Virus record (IMG/VR): IMGVR_UViG_3300022921_000002
Coordinates: 124,001-188,000 of that record
Length of the DNA: 64,000 nt
Reading direction: 5' to 3' (one strand)
Source of the DNA: a virus
The notes under the pieces are model-generated. The model saw nothing but the letters and a program-made list of their open reading frames with translations. It searched no databases and had not been told where the DNA came from. Shown here piece by piece: positions 40,155-48,944 of the stretch (position 1 is its first letter; the number at the start of each line of letters is the position of its first letter). Made by a program: the position numbers and the translations under genes.

Positions 40155-40529
40155 ATGAAATTAACAGAATCAACCTTTCTGTTATTTGCCGCAAAACATT
40201 ATGATAATCCACAATGCTCCGACGTATCAGAGTTTGAAGAGGATTTAAAACGTTTTCATTATTTACGAAAACTATTTGGCAGATATAGGCAAGATAAAGA
40301 TTTAAAAGAAAGGTTGATTCTGAATCACCTGATAATCATATATAACGTATTCGGTGAACAAGCAACGAGTATTTTGTTTATGAGACTTTATGAATACCAT
40401 GATTATTTAAAACCGTTTGTTGAATACTTAAACTTCATGCCTACGGTTATTGAATATGATGGGATTATTATACACAAGGATAGTATTGTGTCTGATAAGT
40501 GTATTAAAGAAAAACTCGAAGGAATTTGA
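40155..40529 (+). CDS. conserved hypothetical protein (124 aa)
   Basis: Helical protein (FLLFAAKHYDNPQCSD...; LILNHLIIIYNVFGEQATS). The chain just before the structural-like gene at 40533 suggests a virion or assembly role. I associate this pair with marine T4-like phages but cannot name it. Confidence 0.68.
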   Translation: MKLTESTFLLFAAKHYDNPQCSDVSEFEEDLKRFHYLRKLFGRYRQDKDLKERLILNHLIIIYNVFGEQATSILFMRLYEYHDYLKPFVEYLNFMPTVIEYDGIIIHKDSIVSDKCIKEKLEGI

Positions 40530-40532
40530 CCC

Positions 40533-41669
40533 ATGGTCGTTGATCTATTTTTAGTTTACCAATTCATCCGCCGTTTGGCTACACCATTTAATAAGTGGGA
40601 AGCATATAAGCAAGGTATTATTGATAAAGATGGTAAAGTATTAATCAAATCAAAAGATTTTACAAAAGGTTCTCAACGTAAAGCGTGGGGAATTTTTGAT
40701 AGAATGATTGCTAACCTTAAAAAGTTGTTGGCAAAGGTACCTGGCGGTAGTTCTCAGTTTGCATCATATGCTGCCGCATTGTTTCTAATTAAAGAATACA
40801 AACATTTTACCGATGAATCATTACTAAATGAAGAATGGACTGATGAACAATTAGATGAATCAATGCATTTATTTCATATTAGATATAATCATTATACCAT
40901 ACTCTCCGAAAATGTCAATGGTTATTTTGATGAACTTGATGAAAAACTTAAAGCATCAGATGATATGGGTGTGTGGGTAAAAGATTTTCAGAAATCAGAT
41001 GCACCACAATTCAAAGGCAAATCTCAAAAGAAAAGACAACAAATGGCCGTTGCTGCAAAGCTTGACGCAATGGATGAAGAATTACAAGAAGGCGCATTTA
41101 AAAGAATAGCACAAGTGCAATCAAATAAAGCAGATCGTATGGCTTCAAACGACAAAAAAGGTTTGGATACGTATAAGAAAAAACCAAAAACTGAAATTAA
41201 AGAAGCTGCTTCTCCACGTTGGAAAAAAGCTGGACCAAACGGCGAAATACAAGCCACTATTGGTGGAAAGAAATATCAAATAGAAAAATCCTTAGATCAC
41301 AATGAACGCCATAAAGGTGAGTGGAAAGTTATGGTTTGGGATAAGCGTAGAAACAGCTGGGAGTGGGAAACCACTGAGTACGGTAAAGCCAACGCTAAAG
41401 ATTGGATTATGGATAGACTAAAAGAATCAGCTACTAATATGCGTAATATAAAACTTGTTAATAAAATCAAGAAGTCTGGTGTTGTAAAATCTGGTTCTAT
41501 GTCACAGAATGATCCCAAAAAATCTGTTGATACAAAACCTGAAATTACAGAAGAAATGCCAGCCAATGCAGTAAGTACCGGTGCAATTGCTAATATGGAT
41601 GCGTCGGGAATTGATAACAAAAAGAAAAAGAAAAAGATTAAGGATATGATGAGGAGAACCCTACAATGA
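40533..41669 (+). CDS. putative virion protein with multiple LxE sites (378 aa)
   Basis: N-terminal part is hydrophobic-aromatic (VVDLFLVYQFIRRLATPFNKW) and resembles a conserved module of marine T4-like phages. LxE sites: LNEEW and LDESM near 100-112, FDELDEKL near 135, EELQEGAFK near 185. The second half carries a small beta domain (GGKKYQIEKS...WKVMVWDKRRNSWEWE) and a basic end with TEEMPANAVSTG. It fits a structural protein trimmed by the prohead protease. Confidence 0.65.
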   Translation: MVVDLFLVYQFIRRLATPFNKWEAYKQGIIDKDGKVLIKSKDFTKGSQRKAWGIFDRMIANLKKLLAKVPGGSSQFASYAAALFLIKEYKHFTDESLLNEEWTDEQLDESMHLFHIRYNHYTILSENVNGYFDELDEKLKASDDMGVWVKDFQKSDAPQFKGKSQKKRQQMAVAAKLDAMDEELQEGAFKRIAQVQSNKADRMASNDKKGLDTYKKKPKTEIKEAASPRWKKAGPNGEIQATIGGKKYQIEKSLDHNERHKGEWKVMVWDKRRNSWEWETTEYGKANAKDWIMDRLKESATNMRNIKLVNKIKKSGVVKSGSMSQNDPKKSVDTKPEITEEMPANAVSTGAIANMDASGIDNKKKKKKIKDMMRRTLQ

Positions 41670-42523
41670 TTACTATAGAGCAATTTAGCGCTATGATCCC
41701 AACTAACAAAGATCCACAACCGTGGTTTGATGCGGCAGTGGAAAAGTTTGATGAATATAACATTAATACTCCAAATAGAATTGCAGGCTTTATGGCACAG
41801 TGTGCTCATGAGTCAGCAGACTTTACACGTTTAACTGAAAACCTTAACTATTCGGAAAAAGCATTGAACTCGGTGTTTAGTCGCTATTTCGGAAAAGGAA
41901 AACGAAATGCTAAAGAATACGCTCGAAACCAGGAAAAGATTGCAAACTATGTCTATCAAGACGAGTTTAGATCCAAGCGAGGAGCTTTGGGAAACACTGA
42001 ACCCGGGGATGGCTGGCTATTTAGGGGTAGAGGTATCAAACAGCTTACGGGCAGAAATAATTACGCGGCTTTTGGAAAGTCCGTTGGAATGTCAGCCGAG
42101 GAAGCTGCAGAATATGTAGCAACACCAAAAGGTGCTATTGAGTCAGCATGCTGGTTCTGGGCATCTAATAAACTCGACAAATATGCCGATAATGGTGATA
42201 ATGTGGGGTTGACAAAAAAGATTAATGGTGGTACAATTGGATTAGATGACCGTAACCGTCGTTGGGAATCAGCCTTAGCCATCCTCGGTGGTGAAATGCC
42301 TGCACCTAAAAAAGCAGCACCTAAGAAAGCTGCAGGTGTGCGTACACTACGCAAAGGTATGAAAGGTGATGACGTTGCTAAAATGCAAAAGGCAATTGGT
42401 GTAGGAGCTGATGGCGATTTTGGATTTGGAACTCTTACTGCTGTTAAAAAATGGCAAAAGATGAACGGATTGGTTGCAGATGGTATTGTAGGTCCTGCTA
42501 CACAAGCAAAGATGTTTAAATAA
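41666..42523 (+). CDS. endolysin: GH19 chitinase-like domain plus peptidoglycan-binding domain
   Basis: A 285-residue lysozyme-like protein. The GH19-type domain has QCAHESADFTRLTENLNYS (catalytic Glu in HES), then GDGWLFRGRGIKQLTGRNNY, all typical of phage chitinase-like muramidases. After a Lys/Ala/Pro linker comes a C-terminal PG_binding_1 domain (LRKGMKGDDVAKMQKAIG...VGPATQAKMF). No signal peptide, so a holin is needed. Spanin-like genes lie downstream. Confidence 0.9.
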   Translation: MITIEQFSAMIPTNKDPQPWFDAAVEKFDEYNINTPNRIAGFMAQCAHESADFTRLTENLNYSEKALNSVFSRYFGKGKRNAKEYARNQEKIANYVYQDEFRSKRGALGNTEPGDGWLFRGRGIKQLTGRNNYAAFGKSVGMSAEEAAEYVATPKGAIESACWFWASNKLDKYADNGDNVGLTKKINGGTIGLDDRNRRWESALAILGGEMPAPKKAAPKKAAGVRTLRKGMKGDDVAKMQKAIGVGADGDFGFGTLTAVKKWQKMNGLVADGIVGPATQAKMFK

Positions 42524-42560
42524 ATAAATAAATGACGGAATTAAACAAAGGAGACACAAA

Positions 42561-42773
42561 ATGTCACTAGAGAAAATTGTAGAAGCGGCAATGTCTGAAA
42601 AGCCATTGGATCTGAAAGAAGCATTTGAAGCTGAAGTTGAAGAGCGTATTATGGCTGCATTGGCAGAGAAATACAAAAAAGCAATGGAAGCAAAAGATGA
42701 AGACGACGACGATGAAGATGATGACGATGAGGACGAAGATGATGATGACGATGAGGACGAAGACGAAAAGTAA
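42561..42773 (+). CDS. 67: prohead core protein gp67-like
   Basis: A 70-residue protein with a helical N-terminal half (LKEAFEAEVEERIMAALAEK) and an almost purely Asp/Glu tail of about 25 residues. This layout matches T4 gp67 (PIP), an acidic prohead core protein cleaved by gp21 to form internal peptides. It lies between endolysin and spanin genes instead of next to the capsid genes as in T4. AAAGGAG upstream. Confidence 0.7.
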   Translation: MSLEKIVEAAMSEKPLDLKEAFEAEVEERIMAALAEKYKKAMEAKDEDDDDEDDDDEDEDDDDDEDEDEK

Positions 42774-42786
42774 GTCTTCTTAACAT

Positions 42787-43236
42787 ATGGCAAAACTATA
42801 TCTGTTACTTATTGTCTGTGGTTTAATTGGTGGTGTAGGATATGGTGCTAAATCATATTATGAATGGTCGGAAGCAACCATTTCAACACTTCGTACTAAT
42901 AACGTTCAATTAGCATCTGCGGCGGAAACTCTACAAAATACTGTAGACACAATGGCCGCAGATGCAGAACGTAACGAAAAACTCAATCAAAACCTGACAG
43001 CGCAACTAAATGAATCACGAGAGTATTTAAATACTTTGCGTGCTAAATTTGCGCGAATTGATTTAACTATGGAAGCGCTAACTGACGCGCAAAATTTGGA
43101 AGAAAGGGTAAACAATGCTGTTGAAAGACTTATCAGTGATATTGCCGATGAAACTACTCCTCCTAGTGCTGTTGATGATACTCCTAACAGCATGCTCGGG
43201 GAGGACAGTGGAACCGACAGTAGTAACGTCGACTGA
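42787..43236 (+). CDS. inner-membrane spanin (Rz-like)
   Basis: A 149-residue protein with an N-terminal membrane anchor (LYLLLIVCGLIGGVGYGA) followed by a long coiled coil (about 30-115), the standard i-spanin layout. The 3' end encloses the start of a lipoprotein gene in another frame, the classic Rz/Rz1 arrangement. It would join inner and outer membranes at lysis. Confidence 0.78.
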   Translation: MAKLYLLLIVCGLIGGVGYGAKSYYEWSEATISTLRTNNVQLASAAETLQNTVDTMAADAERNEKLNQNLTAQLNESREYLNTLRAKFARIDLTMEALTDAQNLEERVNNAVERLISDIADETTPPSAVDDTPNSMLGEDSGTDSSNVD

Positions 43237-43492
43237 ATACATCCAGCAAAACATTCCTATTCAAGGTAGGCCGGCTAAAGTAGATTTTCCGCCTGTAGAT
43301 TGGTATGTTATCACCGAAGAAAATTTGGAAGAAAAGATTGATGAAATTGAAGCTCAACAAGGATCTGTTGTTGTTTTTGCTGTAACATCAAAAGGATACG
43401 AAAATCTTGCATTAGGTATTGCTGAATTGCGTCGCTATATTAATGAACAAAAAGCGATAATTGTGTACTACGAGGAAGCATTAAAAGAATAA
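43115..43492 (+). CDS. outer-membrane lipoprotein spanin (Rz1-like), overlapping start
   Basis: Signal sequence LLLLVLLMILLTACSG has a lipobox ending in Cys, so it should be a lipoprotein. ATG 43115 has GAAAGGG upstream; ATG 43148 is an alternative giving a shorter signal. The mature part is about 100 residues, with Pro residues and then a helix. It starts inside the i-spanin gene (+1 frame relative) but ends well beyond it, and is longer than typical Rz1. Confidence 0.75.
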   Translation: MLLKDLSVILPMKLLLLVLLMILLTACSGRTVEPTVVTSTEYIQQNIPIQGRPAKVDFPPVDWYVITEENLEEKIDEIEAQQGSVVVFAVTSKGYENLALGIAELRRYINEQKAIIVYYEEALKE

Positions 43493-43495
43493 ATA

Positions 43496-43524
43496 TTGAC
43501 AATACTATAGATTTGTGATACATT
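43496..43524 (+). promoter_or_regulatory. sigma70-type promoter
   Basis: TTGACA (43496-43501), 17-base spacer, TACATT (43519-43524), upstream of the gene at 43606. The remaining leader to 43605 shows no gene. Confidence 0.72.
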
Positions 43525-43605
43525 TAAGGGGAGCATAGTGTTTGTTTTCTTTTTTTATTTAATCACAGGTGATTTGCAGGCACCTAAAGTAAAAAGGCTA
43601 GAAAA

Positions 43606-44094
43606 TTGGCACAATCTAATTGGGAAACAGATATCGCCCTAATAAAATCGGATATCAAGCAAATACAAAAATTCTTTAACAGAGTTGAAGATTCTATGGA
43701 CATGATGGCAGAACTGTCTAAAAACGTTGCTGTTCAAAATGAAGTCCTAGATAACACTAAAGATAAGTTAGATGATGTTGAAAAGCTGTGCGAAGAAACA
43801 AAACGCACCGATGAACTACGCATGAATGTTTTAAGTGATAGACTTGAAGAGTATAGACGATCTTCAAGAGAGGATCATCAACGTTTAGCAGATCATAATG
43901 CAGATAAGCGAAATAACCACGTCAAAGAAATATTAGACAAAATTGACAACATGGAAAAATCAGTACATCAAAGAATTAACGACCAACAAAAAAAGATCAA
44001 TCATCTTGAGAACTGGCGTTATTATATGATGGGTATTGGAGCTGTTGTTTTAATTTTCATTGCGAGAGTAAATTGGCCAGAATTATTTGGTTGA
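43606..44094 (+). CDS. coiled-coil protein with C-terminal membrane anchor (TTG start)
   Basis: The only plausible start is TTG 43606, with AAAAAGG ten bases upstream. The 162 residues form an extended coiled coil (DIKQIQKFFNRVEDSMDMM to KINHLENW), ending in a membrane helix YYMMGIGAVVLIFIARV. The layout resembles XhlA-type hemolysin/holin-associated proteins. Its separate early promoter argues against being only a lysis gene. Function uncertain. Confidence 0.68.
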   Translation: MAQSNWETDIALIKSDIKQIQKFFNRVEDSMDMMAELSKNVAVQNEVLDNTKDKLDDVEKLCEETKRTDELRMNVLSDRLEEYRRSSREDHQRLADHNADKRNNHVKEILDKIDNMEKSVHQRINDQQKKINHLENWRYYMMGIGAVVLIFIARVNWPELFG

Positions 44095-44119
44095 CAAACC
44101 TTTAAATCTGTAATATTAT
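44091..44119 (+). promoter_or_regulatory. sigma70-type promoter for primase
   Basis: TTGACA (44091-44096), 17-base spacer with AATCTGTAA, TATTAT (44114-44119), 33 bases before the ATG at 44152. Confidence 0.78.
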
Positions 44120-44151
44120 AGATTTATACATTAACAATTGAGCTTTATATT

Positions 44152-45168
44152 ATGGTTGACTTTACAGAGCTGAAGTATGCCCAGATGTTATCTGGCCGAC
44201 TCGAAAACTTCAGAATACGCAACACCAATCCTTACAAAATCAACTTTCGTTGTCCCATATGTGGAGACAGTCAAAAGTCACGTTCAAAATCACGTGGGTG
44301 GTTACTCGAGTCAAAAAATACGTTTCACTTCTATTGTCATAACTGTGCTTCAAGCCAAAGCTTTTCATTCTTTTTGAAAGGTCAGGATCAAGTATTGTAT
44401 AATGACTATATAGCTGAAAAGTTTGTTGCGAATACTCATTCAAAATCTACTAAGGATGATGATAATACCGAACAGTTTAAAACTAAGGCACCAACCTTTA
44501 ATAAGACTAACCCGCTATCAAAGATTAAAAAGGTTAGTCAACTAAAGTTCGACCACCCAGTCAAAAAATATATACAGCAACGGCAAATACCACCTCACCA
44601 ACATTATCGTTTGTATTATGCTCCTAAGTTTAAAACATGGATTAATAGTGTAATACCAAACAAGTTTGAAAATGTTGGTAAAGATGAGCCACGCCTAATC
44701 ATACCTTTTCTTGATAAGAACGGTAAATGTTTTGGCGTATCAGCTCGTGGGTTTAGTGATTACGGAATGCGTTATATAACTATTATGTTTGAGGACAGAC
44801 CTAAGATATTTGGCCTTGACAAAGTAGACTTCAATGATGTATATTATATTACAGAAGGTGCAATTGATTCTTTCTTTTTACAGAATGCTGTAGCAATGGC
44901 AGGCGCCGAAGGTAATACAAAAGGTGTTGATAATACTGATAATGCCGTATTTGTTTTTGATGCTGAACCACGTAATAAAGAAATACACAAGCGTATGGAA
45001 AAGGTAATTGAGGCAGGTCTTGGTATCTGTATTTGGCCAAGTAATTTGCCGGGCAAAGACATTAATGAAATGGTTCTTGAAGGTATAAATGCCGAAAAGG
45101 TAATCGAAGAAAACACATATAGAGGCTTAACTGCAAAATTAAAATTTGCTGATTGGCGTAAAACATAG
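44152..45168 (+). CDS. 61: DNA primase gp61
   Basis: A 338-residue DnaG-type primase. N-terminal zinc ribbon CPICGDS ... FYCHNC (about 32-66). The TOPRIM region includes YYITEGAIDSFFLQNAVAMAGAEG and VFVFDAEPRNKEI (about 225-275). It would prime lagging strands with the gp41 helicase. Confidence 0.92.
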   Translation: MVDFTELKYAQMLSGRLENFRIRNTNPYKINFRCPICGDSQKSRSKSRGWLLESKNTFHFYCHNCASSQSFSFFLKGQDQVLYNDYIAEKFVANTHSKSTKDDDNTEQFKTKAPTFNKTNPLSKIKKVSQLKFDHPVKKYIQQRQIPPHQHYRLYYAPKFKTWINSVIPNKFENVGKDEPRLIIPFLDKNGKCFGVSARGFSDYGMRYITIMFEDRPKIFGLDKVDFNDVYYITEGAIDSFFLQNAVAMAGAEGNTKGVDNTDNAVFVFDAEPRNKEIHKRMEKVIEAGLGICIWPSNLPGKDINEMVLEGINAEKVIEENTYRGLTAKLKFADWRKT

Positions 45169-45178
45169 AGGAACTAAA

Positions 45179-45847
45179 ATGAAAACCAGACTTATTGGAT
45201 ATACTCAACCTGTAGAAGGTGAAATCATTGGACTTGATAATGTTCAAGATTTGATTGCATACTGTGCTCGAGTATCAAACCCGAGTAATCAATTGAACCA
45301 AGAAACGGCACCTAAGTTGCTATCCTATCTTGCAAAGCATGCTCATTGGTCACCATTTGAAATGGCAAATGCGACATTAGAAATTGAAACAACGCGGGAT
45401 ATTGCGCGTCAGATGTTACGTCACCGTTCGTTTGCCTTTCAAGAATTTAGTCAACGATACGCCGATCCGAGAGATATGGATAACACTTTTGTAATGCGTG
45501 AAGCACGTCTACAGGATCTCAAAAACCGTCAGAACAGCATTGACTCAGATGATGAACGGTTGCAAATGATGTGGGAATCAAAGCAAGGTGAAGTTATCCG
45601 TGCTGCAAAGGATGCATACAATTGGGCCATTGAAAACGGTATTGCAAAAGAACAGGCACGTGCTGTATTACCCGAAGGTAATACCATTTCTCGTTTGTAT
45701 ATGCAAGGTTCTATTCGTTCATGGATCCATTATATTGAACTGCGTTCAGCAAACGGAACTCAAAAAGAACATATGGAAATTGCCCGTGAAGTTGCTTGCG
45801 CTATATCCAAAATATTTCCAGTGATTGATACTTATGTCCAAAAATAA
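45179..45847 (+). CDS. thyX: flavin-dependent thymidylate synthase ThyX
   Basis: Makes dTMP from dUMP with FAD and methylene-THF. The ThyX motif RHRSFAFQEFSQRY (RHRxxSxxxxSxR, about 84-97) is complete. About 222 residues. ATG 45179 is preceded by GAGG. It is adjacent to the ribonucleotide reductase genes, forming a dNTP supply block. The 151-base gap after it (45848-45998) holds no gene. Confidence 0.95.
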   Translation: MKTRLIGYTQPVEGEIIGLDNVQDLIAYCARVSNPSNQLNQETAPKLLSYLAKHAHWSPFEMANATLEIETTRDIARQMLRHRSFAFQEFSQRYADPRDMDNTFVMREARLQDLKNRQNSIDSDDERLQMMWESKQGEVIRAAKDAYNWAIENGIAKEQARAVLPEGNTISRLYMQGSIRSWIHYIELRSANGTQKEHMEIAREVACAISKIFPVIDTYVQK

Positions 45848-45998
45848 ATATTTTTATATACCGGAAAATGGTTTCTGGAATGATAAATATGAGTACCATG
45901 GCAATCTATGGTAAGAATAATCCCTATTAGCACAAAATATGCCACATCCTCAAGGTGCGGTTTTTCTGTCCTTAACACATACGAAAGAGGTTCACCGA

Positions 45999-47273
45999 AT
46001 GTTTGACTCCCGAGCACTACCTAAAGATATAGTAAATTACGTTATTAAACGTGACGGATCAACAAAGAGTTTTGATTCAAGTAAGATTGCATATGCGGTT
46101 AATAATGCTATGAAAGCAATTGGTATTCGAGCAAAATCCTTACCTGGTGAAATTGCATTTGAAGTTACAAAAAGTATTAACGAAGATGCTGAGGATGTTA
46201 TTGTTGATGTTGATACAGTACACAAAACAGTTGAGAACGTGATGATGGATATGGGATTACACGACTTAGCTCGTGAGTATATCCTTTTTCGTTTTAACAA
46301 CCAACCTGACATTTTCCGTAAACGTACAAACCTTAAACCATATGAGTATCCGCAACTCGTTGAGTATACTGATGCTATCCGACATTCATATTGGGTACAT
46401 ACCGAGTTTAATTATTCGTCCGATATCCAGGATATGAAAGTGCGTATGACTGAGTCTGAGGTTGATATTGTTAAAAAAGCAATGCTTGCTATCTCACAAA
46501 TTGAGGTACAGGTAAAAACATTTTGGGCAAAGATTGGTGATAAATTTCCTAAGCCTGAAGTACAAGGTGTTGGTGTAACATTTGGTGAATCAGAAGTACG
46601 CCATGCCGATGCCTATTCTAATCTCATTGAAATTATGGGTCTCAATGATGAATTTGAAAAGGTTGTAGAAATTCCTGCAATGAAAAAACGCATTGCCTAT
46701 CTTGAGCAATCAATTGCAGCACCTGTTGATAATAAGGATTACTTCCATAAGATTATCCTATTCTCAATGTTTGTTGAAAACGTATCACTGTTTTCACAAT
46801 TTCTAATTATGATGGCGTTTAATAAACATAGAAATTTACTTAAAGGTATTTCTAATGCTGTTGAGGCAACATCAAAAGAAGAAGATATCCATGCTCGTTT
46901 CGGATTTGAGCTTGTAAACATTATCCGTGAAGAAAATCCTGATTGGTTTGACAAAGATAGTATTGCTGAAGTCAACCGCCTGTGCCGTGATGCATTTAAA
47001 GCAGAGTCTGCAATTGTTGATTGGATCTATGGTGATGCCGATCTCGATTTTCTACCTAAAGCGACTGTCAAAGAATTCCTAAAGCATCGTTTCAATCAAT
47101 CATTAAAGGCAATTGATATGAAGCCTTTATATGATGTTGACGAGGAAGCCGTAAAGAGTACTGATTGGTTTGTTGAAGAAATTTTGAGTACAAAGAATAT
47201 TGACTTCTTTGTTAAACGCTCAACTGCATATTCAAAGAAAACCAAGGCATTCACCGAAGATGATTTATTTTAA
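45999..47273 (+). CDS. nrdB: class I ribonucleotide reductase beta subunit with N-terminal ATP-cone
   Basis: Radical-generating subunit, about 424 residues from ATG 45999 (GAAAGAGG upstream). Residues about 10-100 form an ATP-cone (YVIKRDGSTKSFDSSKI at its start), normally on NrdA. The NrdB core follows: first-pair ligands GESEVRHADAYSNL (E-x-x-H with a Tyr four residues after the His, in the radical position) and VENVSLFSQF plus EEDIHARFGFE for the second half. ATP-cones on NrdB are known in a minority of lineages, where they control activity through beta oligomerisation. Confidence 0.92.
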   Translation: MFDSRALPKDIVNYVIKRDGSTKSFDSSKIAYAVNNAMKAIGIRAKSLPGEIAFEVTKSINEDAEDVIVDVDTVHKTVENVMMDMGLHDLAREYILFRFNNQPDIFRKRTNLKPYEYPQLVEYTDAIRHSYWVHTEFNYSSDIQDMKVRMTESEVDIVKKAMLAISQIEVQVKTFWAKIGDKFPKPEVQGVGVTFGESEVRHADAYSNLIEIMGLNDEFEKVVEIPAMKKRIAYLEQSIAAPVDNKDYFHKIILFSMFVENVSLFSQFLIMMAFNKHRNLLKGISNAVEATSKEEDIHARFGFELVNIIREENPDWFDKDSIAEVNRLCRDAFKAESAIVDWIYGDADLDFLPKATVKEFLKHRFNQSLKAIDMKPLYDVDEEAVKSTDWFVEEILSTKNIDFFVKRSTAYSKKTKAFTEDDLF

Positions 47274-47285
47274 AAGGAAAACACT

Positions 47286-48941
47286 ATGAGAGATTTTTAT
47301 TGGCTAAACGAAGACTCAAGGACATTTTTATCAAGAGGTTATTTGAGTAAAGGTGAAACAGCTAAGCAACGAATTAGAGATATTGCTGATAAAGCTGAAG
47401 AGTACTTGGATATCAAAGGATTTAGTGACAAGTTTTATGGGTATATGAGTAAAGGTTATTATTCATTAGCGTCACCTGTGTGGGCAAATTATGGTAAAGA
47501 ACGTGGTTTGCCTGTATCTTGTTTTGGATCATATATTGATGATAGTATGCAATCAATTTTATTTGGGCATGCTGAAAATGGAATGCTAATGAAAAACGGT
47601 GGTGGCACGTCAGGTTACTTTGGTGCTGTCCGTGGGCGAGGTGCTGAAATCACAGATCAAGGTGAGTCGTCAGGTTCAGTACATTTTATGCAGATGTATG
47701 ATACATTGGCATCAGTTGTATCACAAGGTTCTGTCCGTCGTGGTTTCTTTGCAGCATATCAAGATATTGAACACCCCGATGCTGATGAGTTCCTTGACAT
47801 TGCAACAGAAGGTAATCCTATTCAAGGGTTAACAACAGGCATTACTGTTTCCGATAAGTTCATTAAAGAAATGAAAGATGGTGATCCACAGAAACGCGCA
47901 TTGTGGGCAAAAGTTTTACAGCGCCGTTCTGAAGTTGGTTTTCCATATATTCTGTATTCTGATAATGTAAACAATGGCCGTCCTGATGTTTATAAAGATA
48001 AGGATATGAAAGTACACGCATCTAATATGTGTGCTGAAATCGCATTACCGTCAAGCGCCGAAGAAACATTTACTTGTGTTCTATCATCACTAAATTTATT
48101 ACATTGGGATGAGATTAAAGAAACCGATGCAATTGAAACTTTGGTTATGTTCCTTGATACTGTATGTCAAGAATTCATTAATAAGACTGAAGGTCAAATT
48201 TATATGAAACGTGCTCGTGACTTTGCTATGAACCATCGGGCATTAGGTGCAGGTGTACTAGGTTGGCATTCCTATTTGCAATCAAAGATGATTGCTTTTG
48301 AATCAAAAGAAGCAGCACAGCTCAATGTTGAAATTGCTAAAACATTCCATGATAGATCATACGCGGCATCTGCTGAACTTGCGGACAAACTTGGTGAACC
48401 ACCTTTGCTAAAAGGTTATGGCCGTCGTAATTCAACAACAATGGCAATTGCTCCGACTAAATCATCAAGCTTTATTTTAGGCCAAGTATCACAATCAATT
48501 GAACCTGAGTTTAGTAACTGTTATGTTAAAGACTTGGCAAAAATGAAAGTGACAATTAAGAACCCGTATCTTTTGAAACTGTTAAAGAAAAAAGATCAGG
48601 ATAAATCAGAGGTTTGGGAATCAATTCGTAATGCTGATGGATCAGTACAACATTTGATCTTTTTGTCTGAGGAAGAAAAAGAAGTATTCAAAACATTCTC
48701 AGAAATCAATCCATACACAATTATTGACCAGGCTGCTATTCGTCAACAGTATATTGACCAATCACAAAGTTTAAACTTGATGCTTGATCCTGACCTTTCA
48801 GTTAAAGAAATCAATGCGTTGTACCTATATGCTCATGAGATGGGTGTTAAAAGTTTGTATTATAGTTATTCTATGTCAGCAGCACAATCATTAACACGGA
48901 AACGAGTTTCATCAATGGAGTGCGCAGCCTGCGAAGCATAA
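47286..48941 (+). CDS. nrdA: class I ribonucleotide reductase alpha subunit, short form lacking ATP-cone
   Basis: Catalytic subunit, 551 residues versus about 760 in E. coli. The N-terminal ATP-cone is absent; the protein begins near SRTFLSRGYL. Active-site residues are present: PVSCFGSYI, ASNMCAEIALPS (N-x-C-x-E), FTCVLSSLNL, and the YYSYSMS tyrosines, with a C-terminal ECAACEA redox pair. The missing cone is carried by NrdB instead. Glutaredoxin at 61657 may re-reduce it. Confidence 0.94.
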   Translation: MRDFYWLNEDSRTFLSRGYLSKGETAKQRIRDIADKAEEYLDIKGFSDKFYGYMSKGYYSLASPVWANYGKERGLPVSCFGSYIDDSMQSILFGHAENGMLMKNGGGTSGYFGAVRGRGAEITDQGESSGSVHFMQMYDTLASVVSQGSVRRGFFAAYQDIEHPDADEFLDIATEGNPIQGLTTGITVSDKFIKEMKDGDPQKRALWAKVLQRRSEVGFPYILYSDNVNNGRPDVYKDKDMKVHASNMCAEIALPSSAEETFTCVLSSLNLLHWDEIKETDAIETLVMFLDTVCQEFINKTEGQIYMKRARDFAMNHRALGAGVLGWHSYLQSKMIAFESKEAAQLNVEIAKTFHDRSYAASAELADKLGEPPLLKGYGRRNSTTMAIAPTKSSSFILGQVSQSIEPEFSNCYVKDLAKMKVTIKNPYLLKLLKKKDQDKSEVWESIRNADGSVQHLIFLSEEEKEVFKTFSEINPYTIIDQAAIRQQYIDQSQSLNLMLDPDLSVKEINALYLYAHEMGVKSLYYSYSMSAAQSLTRKRVSSMECAACEA

Positions 48942-48944
48942 ATT

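Noticed and set aside
41297-41809. 170-residue minus-strand frame
   Set aside because: Antisense to the 3' end of a structural gene and the start of the endolysin. No RBS and no family resemblance; both plus-strand genes are well supported.
42347-42793. 148-residue minus-strand frame with a poly-Ser run
   Set aside because: It is the antisense of the Asp/Glu-rich gp67-like tail (GAT/GAC/GAA/GAG repeats read as serine codons). Simple-repeat artefact.
45941-45975. imperfect hairpin followed by TTTTT between thyX and nrdB
   Set aside because: CCACATCCT-CA-AGGTGCGG needs mismatches and a bulge. Possibly a weak terminator but not supportable.
45939-45998. upstream ATG for NrdB adding 20 residues
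   Set aside because: The sequence before 45999 has GAAAGAGG as RBS for the inner ATG, and the extension does not resemble the start of an ATP-cone.
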